This document shows, piece after piece, positions 8,191 through 14,895 of a DNA stretch of 43,213 nt. The translations under genes and the position numbers were made by a program. The notes under the pieces were generated by a model, which saw only the letters and a list, made by a program, of their open reading frames with translations, ran no database searches and had not been told where the DNA came from. Location of the stretch: the NCBI GenBank assembly GCA_018397065.1, contig JAGTRI010000010.1, positions 1 to 43,213 on the forward strand. The letters run 5' to 3'. The stretch is from Candidatus Bathyarchaeota archaeon (lineage in GTDB: Archaea; Thermoproteota; Bathyarchaeia; Bathyarchaeales; DTEX01). The first letter of the stretch is position 1. The number at the start of each line of letters is the position of its first letter.

Positions 8191-8910
8191 ATCAGCTTCG
8201 AGTATGTTGTTGAAACTGAAGACCTTGCAAAGTATTACCAGATGGGGCCTGTTACTGTTAAGGCGCTTGATGGCGTCAACATCAGGATAAAACGCGGAGA
8301 ATACATCTCTATTATGGGTCCTTCGGGGTCTGGGAAGACGACTCTCTTCAACATGGTTGGCGGGATTGACAGACCAACACGTGGAAGAGTCTTCATTGAC
8401 GGTGTTGACATAGCGAAGCTTGACGCTTATGAACTTGCTTGGCTTCGATGTCGAAAGATTGGTTATATTTTTCAAACTTTCAACCTTATTCCGGTCCTAA
8501 CAGCTATGGAAAACGTAACACTTCCGATGATATTCGCTGGGGTTGACACTGACGAGAGATTAAGGAGAGGCCGCGAGATTCTTGAAAATGTCGGTTTAGG
8601 AGAAAGATTGAACCATAAACCTGCTGAGTTGAGTGGTGGTCAGCAGCAACGTGTTGCCATAGCGAGAGCCTTAGCTAATAATCCTGTAATTGTGCTTGCA
8701 GATGAGCCGACCGGAAATCTTGACCTCCACACGGGGCTTGAGATTATCACTTTGCTGAGGGAAATGAACAAGGAGAAAGGTGTTACGATAATCGCTGCTA
8801 CTCACGACTTAAAGATGATTGATGTTAGCGACCGAATTGTATACCTTCGAGACGGTCTTGTTGATAGATATGAAACAAGAGCCGAAGTGTACGTTAGGGC
8901 AACTGAATAA
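8191..8910 (+). CDS. ABC transporter ATP-binding protein, MacB/LolD type
   Basis: ATPase of a MacB/LolD-type exporter or lipoprotein-release system. Walker A is GPSGSGKTT, the Q-loop region is YIFQTFNLIPVL, the signature is LSGGQQQR, Walker B is VLADEPTGNLD, and the H-loop is ATHDLK. The first canonical start, ATG 8242, would delete the first beta strand (EYVVETEDLAKYYQMG). That strand is clearly coded in frame upstream, and the frame stays open back to 8158 without ATG, GTG or TTG. An ATC at 8191 lies 8 nt after GGAGG, the ideal position. An ATG at 8184 is out of frame by one base. So the start is either ATC or a one-base indel. It converges on a short permease gene. Confidence 0.88.
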   Translation: MSFEYVVETEDLAKYYQMGPVTVKALDGVNIRIKRGEYISIMGPSGSGKTTLFNMVGGIDRPTRGRVFIDGVDIAKLDAYELAWLRCRKIGYIFQTFNLIPVLTAMENVTLPMIFAGVDTDERLRRGREILENVGLGERLNHKPAELSGGQQQRVAIARALANNPVIVLADEPTGNLDLHTGLEIITLLREMNKEKGVTIIAATHDLKMIDVSDRIVYLRDGLVDRYETRAEVYVRATE

Positions 8911-8991
8911 TAGAAAAAACAAAGTTTTCTTATAATTTCTCGAAAAAATATCTGAATCGTTTCTCGCCCTTTTTGTTGTCCATTCTTTCTG

Positions 8992-9642
8992 TTATACTTC
9001 GTACCTTAATGCTTCAGCTGGATTAAGTCTGGCAGCATAAACAGCAGGATAGGCTGCTGCAGCTACACTAAGAAGTGAAGCTACGCCTATGCCTTCGCCA
9101 ATGTAAGTTAAGTAAGTTACGAAGTTGGATGCGTTCAATATTCGGTCAACATATTGCGGCTGATTAATCATGTAGATGACCGTTGTGGCACCCCAGCCTG
9201 CGCATGCTCCGATTACTCCACCTAATACGCCAAGCAACAATGCCTCTATCAGGAAAATTTGGAGTACGTTTGTGTCTGTTGCTCCCAAGCACTTGATGGT
9301 TCCAATTTCCTTATACCTTTCTGTGACTGACATAAGCATCGAATTTACTATTCCCACTCCACAAACGAGAAGGGCAATAATGGCCATCCATGTCTGGTAT
9401 TGAGGTGGTGGAGTCTGATCGATGAGAGGAAGAATTATGCCCATCGTCATTATTGCAACCATGAAGGCAATGCCTAAAAGAACAGAGAACGCCGTGATAA
9501 GAGCCCTTGTAAACCTTTTTCTGATACTCTCTAGAGAAAAACGGAATGCCTCGCTGATTGGAAATTTTATTGACCCTATTTTTATATCTGCTGCGTTCTG
9601 TGGTTTAAGTTCCATTTTTGACCCTTTTTTCTTTGGACTCAT
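8992..9642 (-). CDS. minimal FtsX/MacB-type ABC permease lacking the extracytoplasmic domain
   Basis: Membrane partner of the neighbouring ATPases. The amphipathic N-terminal helix (EAFRFSLESIRKRFTRALIT) and TM1 (about 46-72) are followed almost at once by TM2 (84-104), TM3 (126-157) and TM4 (177-204). Conserved FtsX features are present: VTERYKEIGTIKCLGATD after TM2 and the ending YPAVYAARLNPAEALRYEV. Standard MacB-type permeases have a 200-residue or longer extracytoplasmic domain between TM1 and TM2. Here only about ten residues (IDQTPPPQYQT) remain, giving 216 residues instead of about 400. The frame is clean, so this is a designed-down protein or a tidy in-frame deletion. Start ATG 9642 follows GAGGGA. 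Confidence 0.85.
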   Translation of the reverse strand: MSPKKKGSKMELKPQNAADIKIGSIKFPISEAFRFSLESIRKRFTRALITAFSVLLGIAFMVAIMTMGIILPLIDQTPPPQYQTWMAIIALLVCGVGIVNSMLMSVTERYKEIGTIKCLGATDTNVLQIFLIEALLLGVLGGVIGACAGWGATTVIYMINQPQYVDRILNASNFVTYLTYIGEGIGVASLLSVAAAAYPAVYAARLNPAEALRYEV

Positions 9643-9959
9643 CTTTTTCCCTCAGACACATGTTTCATAGTAGATATTACCTTTTAAAGATTTTCCATAA
9701 ATAGCCAAAAAAAGTTTTTTCATAACAGAATTCTGAAAGCAAATAATTATCCAAAAATTCTTTTTTTAAGTCAATTTTTAAATAGATTTTTTAACCAGAC
9801 ATCAACGTTCATGATCTTTTATGAACCTCGATGATAATATTCTCGACAAAAACAAATGACTGAAACAAAATATTTTAATAATTTTCAACAATTTATCAAA
9901 TGGCCTATAGAGATCAATGAAATTTTTATTTTTTAGCAGCAGAAATGAATTCAACAGAA
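9643..9959. other. AT-rich intergenic region upstream of the mini-permease
   Basis: About 317 bp without a gene I can support. It carries a minus-strand TATA box (TCTTTAAAAG, 9690-9681) placed about 20 nt ahead of the expected permease transcript start. A 6-bp stem with an 8-nt loop (GTTCAT 9807-9812, ATGAAC 9821-9826) is also present. The permease therefore probably has its own promoter rather than being read with the genes at 9960-11043. Confidence 0.5.
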
Positions 9960-10298
9960 TTAGGTGGTTGCAGGTTTTTGTAGTCCAAGTCTTGTCCAGT
10001 CAACTTTTTTTGCTATCATCTTTAAGTGGTTTTTCAGCTTGGCTTCAGCCTCGTCAGCTCCTAACCGTCCAGAGTTCCAAGTGACGAAAGGAGGATAAAA
10101 GGAAGCTTCTTTGAACTTGGCTTTTCCTTCTTGTAGTTCGAATTTGATGTATCCCAGTTCTCTTAGATAACAGGAATCATTTGGGCAGAGAATGTCTATT
10201 TCCTGCAATTCGTGTTTTAAATACAGTACCTTGTATTCTTCTGGATTTTCTATTACTCTGCCGCATGGGCATTGTATACTTTCAATTTCTTCTCCCAT
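9960..10298 (-). CDS. small four-cysteine protein linked to the ABC ATPase
   Basis: I do not recognise a named family. The 112-residue product has two cysteine pairs, CPC (about 11-13) and CPNDSC (about 39-44), compatible with a zinc ribbon-like site. A charged helical segment follows (GADEAEAKLKNHLKMIAKKVDW). There is no signal peptide or membrane segment, so it is probably cytoplasmic. I chose ATG 10298 because the purine-rich GGCGAGTG just upstream can serve as its ribosome-binding site. The longer reading from 10322 overlaps the end of the ATPase gene. The close coupling suggests a role with the transporter, for example as a sensor or assembly factor, but this is inference from position only. 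Confidence 0.6.
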   Translation of the reverse strand: MGEEIESIQCPCGRVIENPEEYKVLYLKHELQEIDILCPNDSCYLRELGYIKFELQEGKAKFKEASFYPPFVTWNSGRLGADEAEAKLKNHLKMIAKKVDWTRLGLQKPATT

Positions 10299-10311
10299 AT
10301 ACTTCACTCGC

Positions 10312-11043
10312 CTATGTTTCAAACTCCTCTGCAGATAAAACTAATCCTCTTCTTTTTTCGATGTTCTCCACGGTTCCATCTCGAAGGAACACTACTCTGT
10401 CACTGATGTCAATCATTTTCAAGTCATGCGTAGCGCAGATGATTGTGGTGCCACGTTCAGCCTTTAGTCGGTAAAGAAGTTGAACAATTGCGAAACCAGT
10501 GTTTAAGTCAAGGTTTCCAGTTGGTTCATCCGCAAGAATAATTGCCGGATTGTTAGCCAAAGATCTTGCTATGGCAACACGTTGCTGCTGACCACCACTC
10601 AACTCTGTTGGTCTGTGATCAAGTCGGTCTCCTAATCCAACAAGGGTTAATAGTTCTGCAGCTCTTTGTTGTCTTTCAGCTTTTGGCACGCCTAAAAATG
10701 TCATAGGTAAAGCTACATTTTCTCTTGCTGTTAGGACAGGAATAAGGTTGAAAGTTTGAAAAATATAACCAATCTTTTGGCATCGCAGCCAAGCCATAGC
10801 TTTTGAAGGAATTTTTGAAAGATCTACCCCGTCTATAAAAATGTCGCCTTTTGTAGGTCTATCTATTCCGCCTATCATGTTGAAAAGCGTAGTCTTCCCA
10901 GACCCCGAAGGACCCATTACTGAAAGGTATTCTCCGTGTGGAATTTCGAGATTTATTCCTTGCAGTGCATGAACTTCTTCTCCCTTAAGATGATAGACTT
11001 TATGGACATCTACGACTTTGACAGCAGCGACTGCTTCTTCCAT
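10312..11043 (-). CDS. ABC transporter ATP-binding protein, MacB/LolD type
   Basis: Second ATPase of the cluster, 243 residues, closely similar to the one at 8191-8910. Shared stretches include the Walker A region (SVMGPSGSGKTTLFNM), LRCQKIGYIFQTFNLIPVLTA, the signature LSGGQQQR, LADEPTGNLDL, and ATHDLKMIDISDRVVFLRDGTV. Start ATG 11043 follows GAGGTG at about 11058-11053. Upstream lies a TATA-like ATTATATAAAT at about 11100. It is read together with the four-cysteine protein and sits downstream of padR, so drug- or lipid-responsive control is plausible. Two nearly duplicate ATPases beside one permease suggest a local duplication in which one permease copy was lost or moved. Confidence 0.92.
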   Translation of the reverse strand: MEEAVAAVKVVDVHKVYHLKGEEVHALQGINLEIPHGEYLSVMGPSGSGKTTLFNMIGGIDRPTKGDIFIDGVDLSKIPSKAMAWLRCQKIGYIFQTFNLIPVLTARENVALPMTFLGVPKAERQQRAAELLTLVGLGDRLDHRPTELSGGQQQRVAIARSLANNPAIILADEPTGNLDLNTGFAIVQLLYRLKAERGTTIICATHDLKMIDISDRVVFLRDGTVENIEKRRGLVLSAEEFET

Positions 11044-11140
11044 TATTGATTACACCTCTAGGCTTTAATCATTAATCGCTCGAGGGTATTTATATAATTG
11101 TTGCTAAAATAAGTCTTTCTAGTAGTTTAATCGAGAGAAA

Positions 11141-11500
11141 TTAGGAGAAAGAGAAAACATTGTTAAAAATGCATTTTACAATTCCTTCGATGTTCGGGTA
11201 CATTGCTTGTGTTGTTTCTACTATCTCGATGCCTCTCGATGTGATACTGTAGATTCTCTTTCTGCCGTTCCATCCCCCTTTAACGAGGTCTTCTCTCTCA
11301 AGAGCATAAAGTAATGAGTATACGGAACCTGAACTGGGAAGATAGTTAAACTTATCGAAGATAGACGTGATCACATCGTACCCACTCATTGGGGCTTTTC
11401 TTAGCTCTGAAAGGATTAGGATATCCATAAAATTTTTCAGGGTTCTTTTCTGCAGTTGCTGAAGGATGTTCCTTCTTTCAGGATGAACGACCTCAAGCAT
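11141..11500 (-). CDS. PadR family transcriptional regulator
   Basis: Winged-helix repressor of 119 residues. The core motifs are LKNFMDILILSELRKAPMSGYDVI, then the wing and dimer elements SSGSVYSLLYALEREDLV and KRIYSITSRGIEIVE, typical of PadR. Start ATG 11500 (MLEVVHPERR) is preferred over ATG 11524. The TATA region at about 11533-11541 would place the transcript start near 11510, and ATG 11524 lies inside the operator palindrome. It is transcribed towards the ABC ATPase genes and probably controls them and itself, as PadR proteins often do for efflux genes. Confidence 0.88.
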   Translation of the reverse strand: MLEVVHPERRNILQQLQKRTLKNFMDILILSELRKAPMSGYDVITSIFDKFNYLPSSGSVYSLLYALEREDLVKGGWNGRKRIYSITSRGIEIVETTQAMYPNIEGIVKCIFNNVFSFS

Positions 11501-11522
11501 ATTTTTCCACAAATATCTATTC

Positions 11523-11534
11523 ATGTATATACAT
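11523..11534. promoter_or_regulatory. putative PadR operator ATGTATATACAT
   Basis: Perfect 12-bp palindrome overlapping the TATA region of padR. Its ATGT...ACAT half-sites are the kind PadR-family proteins recognise, although the classical spacing is longer (ATGT-N8-ACAT). The position suits autorepression. The palindrome is seen directly and the binding partner is inferred. Confidence 0.55.
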
Positions 11535-11541
11535 ATATAAA

Positions 11542-11934
11542 TTTTTCCATCAAAATTACATCAAGACAAAACAAAAAGATGATACATGTAACAGCCCAGC
11601 CTCGTAATTTTCGAAAATAAACGCTTTCCACAAATAATCACATATAAAAGAAAATCAAAATCACCTACAATATGCAAGGACAAATTGGAACAACATCAAT
11701 CCGTCAAAAATCTTTGACACATCAGTGATTCCACAATGATTCCGCGGAGCCTATATAAGAAAAAAATTCAGCGATTCCACGGAGCTGCAAAAAATCGCGT
11801 TAAAACCTGATATTTGAAGAATTATCCATAATAAGCTAAGCCATAAATTGAGATTTATGTGAAGAAGTTCGTTGAACGAAAGCCTATTTTATCTAAAGAA
11901 CGAAAGTTCCTATCTTTTCAGCCTCTTTCGAATA
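11542..11934. other. intergenic region between padR and radB
   Basis: About 390 bp with no supported gene. It holds AT-rich sequence, a short family of GATTCC-type direct repeats (11727-11785), a duplicated GAACGAAAG (about 11875 and 11899), and the radB promoter at its right end. Confidence 0.45.
11727..11785. repeat. short direct repeats GATTCCRCGGAGC
   Basis: Two 13-bp copies differing at one base (11738-11750 with CCGCGG, and 11773-11785) start exactly 35 bp apart. A truncated third copy (GATTCCAC, 11727-11734) precedes them. The set lies in the padR-radB intergenic space. Too few and too short for CRISPR. It may be a tandem protein-binding site or slippage remnant. Confidence 0.5.
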
Positions 11935-11944
11935 AAAATATAAA
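11935..11944 (+). promoter_or_regulatory. TATA box of radB
   Basis: AAAATATAAA centred near 11940 predicts a transcript start close to 11966. That is 5 nt before GTG 11971, so the mRNA is nearly leaderless. This supports the GTG rather than the upstream TTG at 11947. Confidence 0.55.
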
Positions 11945-11970
11945 CTTTGTACGCTTTTTCTCTTATTGTA

Positions 11971-12672
11971 GTGAAAGTCTTGAGACATTGGATACCAACA
12001 GGAAGCAGTCTACTCGACCAAGCTTTAGGCGGTGGGCTGCCGCCACAGGAAGCATGCCTTTTATATGGACAGGCAGAAACAGGTAAATCCACTTTAGCAG
12101 TTCAGTGTGCAGTAAATTGTGCGCGGTTAGGCCTAAAGACTCTCTATGTTGATTCAGATGGAACTTTTACGCCAGAAAGACTCTATCAGATTGCATCTCA
12201 AGACTTCAAAGATGTATCTGATTTCATTATCATCAGTAAACCTTCTACATTTTCAGAGCAAATTACGTTTTTTGATAAATTGGAACAATTCATAAACAGT
12301 AGATTCGGCTTAATAGTCGTTGACACGATTACATCCCTTTACAGTTCAGAAATAATGAACAAAAAGGAAATGTTCAACCTGAACCGTGAACTAAATCGGC
12401 AAGTCGCCATATTAGTGGAAATAGCCAAAAGGTTTGACCTGTCTATTTTACTTATAAGCCAAGTTAGAAACGCATTTTCCGAAACTGAAACTGTTCCCGT
12501 AGCGACAAGGGTTCTTAAGTTTTGGTGCAACTCAATCGTAAGTTTATCTCGTGTTGGACCGAAAAACCTCGTCAAGACTTCAGTGGAGAAAGCTGGCGGA
12601 AGAGAAACAAAAATAAACTTTTATTTAGTCATTAAAGAAGATGGCCTACGTGACTATCAACCATTGATTTAA
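11971..12672 (+). CDS. radB: DNA repair and recombination protein RadB
   Basis: Archaeal RadA paralogue (233 residues) with only the RecA-like ATPase core, thought to help RadA in recombination. The N-terminal sequence WIPTGSSLLDQALGGGLP is the classic RecA/RadB opening. Walker A is GQAETGKST (about 33-41), Walker B is LIVVDTI, and the L1/L2 side contains LLISQVRNAF. There is no N-terminal DNA-binding domain, as expected for RadB. GTG 11971 is preferred from the promoter position; TTG 11947 would add eight residues. The HAD phosphatase gene follows after 22 nt. Confidence 0.92.
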   Translation: MKVLRHWIPTGSSLLDQALGGGLPPQEACLLYGQAETGKSTLAVQCAVNCARLGLKTLYVDSDGTFTPERLYQIASQDFKDVSDFIIISKPSTFSEQITFFDKLEQFINSRFGLIVVDTITSLYSSEIMNKKEMFNLNRELNRQVAILVEIAKRFDLSILLISQVRNAFSETETVPVATRVLKFWCNSIVSLSRVGPKNLVKTSVEKAGGRETKINFYLVIKEDGLRDYQPLI

Positions 12673-12694
12673 GCGATCAGTGAAGTGAACTTAG

Positions 12695-13366
12695 ATGTAT
12701 GAAGCTGTTATTTTTGACTGGGATGGAACTCTAGCTGATACTTTACCCGTGGTTGTTTCGGTTTTTCAAAAGGTCCTTCGAGATATCGGCTGTCAAGTAA
12801 GCGACGAGTTTCTTGTGAAACGCATCGGTATAGGCGCACGAAACATGTTTAGAGACGCTTTAAGGTCAAACGGCATTCTGTTTAATGAAACAACAATTGA
12901 CGAACTTATGGAAAAAAAGACAAAAATACAGATCAAAATACTTGACCAAATTCAACTATTTTCTGGTGCCACTGAGCTGCTTGAGATGTTGCGTCCGAAA
13001 TTGAAACTATCTCTTGCAACAATGAGCAACAGAAACATCATAGACAGGATGCTCAAAATAAAAGGGCTTACTGGTTATTTTGATTACATCATAACGGCAG
13101 ATGAAGTGTCGAAGCCGAAACCTGACCCAGAAGTCTTCCTTACATGCGCCTCGAAGATTGGATGTCCGCCTGAAAAATGTTTGGTTATTGAAGACTCAAT
13201 TTTCGGTATCGTCGCCGCAAAGAAGGCAAACATGAGTTGCATCGCCATACCATCTGGTGCATACTCAAAGGATGACCTTAAAAAAGAAAAACCTGATCTC
13301 ATCGTTAATTCTCTAGCTGAAAAAGAAAGAATATTAGATTTCATCTTCTCAGATTCAAAACTATAA
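12695..13366 (+). CDS. HAD-superfamily phosphatase, phosphoglycolate phosphatase-like
   Basis: Haloacid dehalogenase-type hydrolase of 223 residues. Motif I is FDWDGTLADT with nucleophile D8 and acid D10. Motif II lies in LSLATMSNRN, the motif III lysine in SKPKPDPEVF, and motif IV in VIEDSIFGIVAAKKA. The alpha-helical cap lies between motifs I and II (type C1 cap), as in Gph and beta-phosphoglucomutase-like enzymes. The substrate cannot be read from sequence; phosphoglycolate or a small sugar phosphate are the usual options. It follows radB by 22 nt and precedes the radical-SAM-like gene by 12 nt, so the three are probably one transcript. Confidence 0.88.
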   Translation: MYEAVIFDWDGTLADTLPVVVSVFQKVLRDIGCQVSDEFLVKRIGIGARNMFRDALRSNGILFNETTIDELMEKKTKIQIKILDQIQLFSGATELLEMLRPKLKLSLATMSNRNIIDRMLKIKGLTGYFDYIITADEVSKPKPDPEVFLTCASKIGCPPEKCLVIEDSIFGIVAAKKANMSCIAIPSGAYSKDDLKKEKPDLIVNSLAEKERILDFIFSDSKL

Positions 13367-13378
13367 CGAGGAAAACCT

Positions 13379-14032
13379 ATGGACACTTGGAACCCTATCA
13401 CCGGCTGCTTATACAACTGCGTTTACTGCTGGGCAAGAAACTACGCTAAAAAATTAGCAGCCATGGGAATCGAGCCTTACAAGACCTACGGGTTTAAACC
13501 CACTCTTGCTGAGTGGCGTCTAAAGCAAAAAATTCCGAAGGGCAAATTCATTTTTGTTTCTGATATGGGCGAGATGTGGGGCAGCTGGGTTCCTAAGGAA
13601 TGGATAACGAAAGTCATGAATGTCCTAGTTACGAAGCCAAAAACGGATTTCCTGTTCTTAACAAAAAATCCGGGCAGATACAGCGAATTTCTGGACATGT
13701 TCACTGATAACATGCTGCTTGGTGCGACTATTGAGACAAATAGAACAAACAAGCTTTCAATGGCCCCATCTTACGAAACGAGGTACAATGCAATGAAGAA
13801 CTTGAACTGGAAACATAAGGCAATTGTTATTGAGCCAATTTTGGATTTTGACCCAGAATTCGTTGATTGGATAAAAGACATTAATCCTGAACTTCTGTAC
13901 GTAGGTTATGACAACTACAACAATAAGTTACCTGAACCGACTCTTGATAAGACCCGAGCTTTGATTGACGAGTTGAGGCGAACAATGCAGGTTGAGGCTC
14001 GAAATCTGCGAAAGGCATGGTTCGAGACATAG
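13379..14032 (+). CDS. DUF5131/Gp37-Gp68-like radical SAM family protein
   Basis: Resembles the DUF5131 (phage Gp37/Gp68) family, which shares the radical-SAM barrel. The signature TWNPITGCLYNCVYCWAR contains the C10-x3-C14-x2-C17 cluster motif, and the barrel strands KFIFVSDMGEMWGSWVP and DFLFLTKNPGRY follow. The late motif IVIEPILDFD matches the family. No function is established for archaeal members. At 217 residues it starts almost at the signature, slightly short at the N terminus compared with what I recall of relatives, but a ribosome-binding-like CGAGG precedes ATG 13379. It converges on the tautomerase gene with a single base between stops. Confidence 0.85.
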   Translation: MDTWNPITGCLYNCVYCWARNYAKKLAAMGIEPYKTYGFKPTLAEWRLKQKIPKGKFIFVSDMGEMWGSWVPKEWITKVMNVLVTKPKTDFLFLTKNPGRYSEFLDMFTDNMLLGATIETNRTNKLSMAPSYETRYNAMKNLNWKHKAIVIEPILDFDPEFVDWIKDINPELLYVGYDNYNNKLPEPTLDKTRALIDELRRTMQVEARNLRKAWFET

Positions 14033-14033
14033 C

Positions 14034-14222
14034 TTATGATGTCATTTTAGACGCTTGAGTTCCACCTAAGCCCCAATTTGTCTTAGGCACATCATGTACA
14101 ATAATATTTAAGTGTTTAGGATCTACACCGATTTCTTCAAAGACTTTAGAAATACCTTTAATGATCTTCTCTTTTTGTTCAGGCGTTCTTCCTTCCCACA
14201 TTTCAACAATCACAACAGGCAA
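14034..14222 (-). CDS. 4-oxalocrotonate tautomerase family protein
   Basis: Small tautomerase that uses an N-terminal proline as catalytic base and acts as an oligomer. From TTG 14222 the product is M-P-V-V-I-V-E-M-W-E-G-R-T, 62 residues, which exposes Pro1 once Met is removed. An ATG at 14228 would add M-V in front and bury the proline. The GGCGGTGA at 14236-14229 is 6 nt from the TTG but only touches the ATG, so TTG 14222 is the real start. The substrate is unknown. The homologue Arg near position 11-12 (R12) and the VPKTNWGLGG end are present. Confidence 0.88.
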   Translation of the reverse strand: MPVVIVEMWEGRTPEQKEKIIKGISKVFEEIGVDPKHLNIIVHDVPKTNWGLGGTQASKMTS

Positions 14223-14317
14223 CACCATTCACCGCCTAAAATGAGAATAAGATGGTCTATTATGCCTTTTGGTGTACTGCATAAGCTTATTTAATGCTTA
14301 GCTTAAGAGAAAAACAA

Positions 14318-14327
14318 AATATAAAGA
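14318..14327 (+). promoter_or_regulatory. TATA box of carS, leaderless transcript
   Basis: AAATATAAAG lies about 25 nt before ATG 14347, so the transcript should begin at the start codon. No Shine-Dalgarno is visible, consistent with leaderless translation. Confidence 0.55.
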
Positions 14328-14346
14328 GTTAAATGAGACTTGCAAG

Positions 14347-14868
14347 ATGAACTTGAATGAAATTGCGCTCCAAATATTTTATGCCTTATACTACATTTTT
14401 CCAGCCTACTGTGCTAACGGAGCGCCCGTGCTGTTTGGAGGGGGCAAACCAATTGATGGCGGAAGAAAATTTCGAGATGGAAAACCTATCTTTGGCTCTC
14501 ATAAAACAGTCCGCGGTTTTATCTCAGGTATTATAATCGGAACTTTCGTTGGATGGATTCAAGAAACCTACGGACTAAGCGTTGGTCTCCCACAAGGAAG
14601 CATGATTCTCGGGTTCATCATGTCTCTCGGAGCTTTGATAGGCGACCTATTTGGTTCCTTCATAAAACGTCGGATGAACCTTGAGCCGGGAGCACACTTA
14701 CCTTTATCTGACCAGCTAGATTTTGTTTTAGCTGCGTTGCTTTTTAGCCTTCCAGTTCAGCCGCCAAGCCTAATGTATGCTCTAATTATCATAGTTTTAA
14801 CAGCTCCAATCCACTATCTGGTCAACATCATGGCATATCTTTTAAAGATAAAAAAGACCCCGTGGTAG
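14347..14868 (+). CDS. carS: CDP-archaeol synthase
   Basis: Integral membrane enzyme that activates digeranylgeranylglyceryl phosphate with CTP, giving CDP-archaeol for archaeal phospholipids. At 173 residues it is typical for CarS. The family block ANGAPVLFGGGKPIDGGRKFRDGKPIFGSHKT is intact (about residues 21-58), followed by TVRGFISGIIIGTFVG. The C-terminal catalytic stretch (SLGALIGDLFGSFIKRRMNLEPGAHLPLSDQLDFV) carries the CDP-alcohol-cytidylyltransferase-like acidic residues. About five membrane helices are predicted by eye. This gene is one of the strongest signs that the DNA is archaeal. Confidence 0.95.
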   Translation: MNLNEIALQIFYALYYIFPAYCANGAPVLFGGGKPIDGGRKFRDGKPIFGSHKTVRGFISGIIIGTFVGWIQETYGLSVGLPQGSMILGFIMSLGALIGDLFGSFIKRRMNLEPGAHLPLSDQLDFVLAALLFSLPVQPPSLMYALIIIVLTAPIHYLVNIMAYLLKIKKTPW

Positions 14869-14895
14869 AACAAAAAACCTTTAGCTGAAAACGGT

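Noticed and set aside
11727-11785. CRISPR-like repeats
   Set aside because: Units are 13 bp, only two full copies, no regular spacers and no cas gene in the window.
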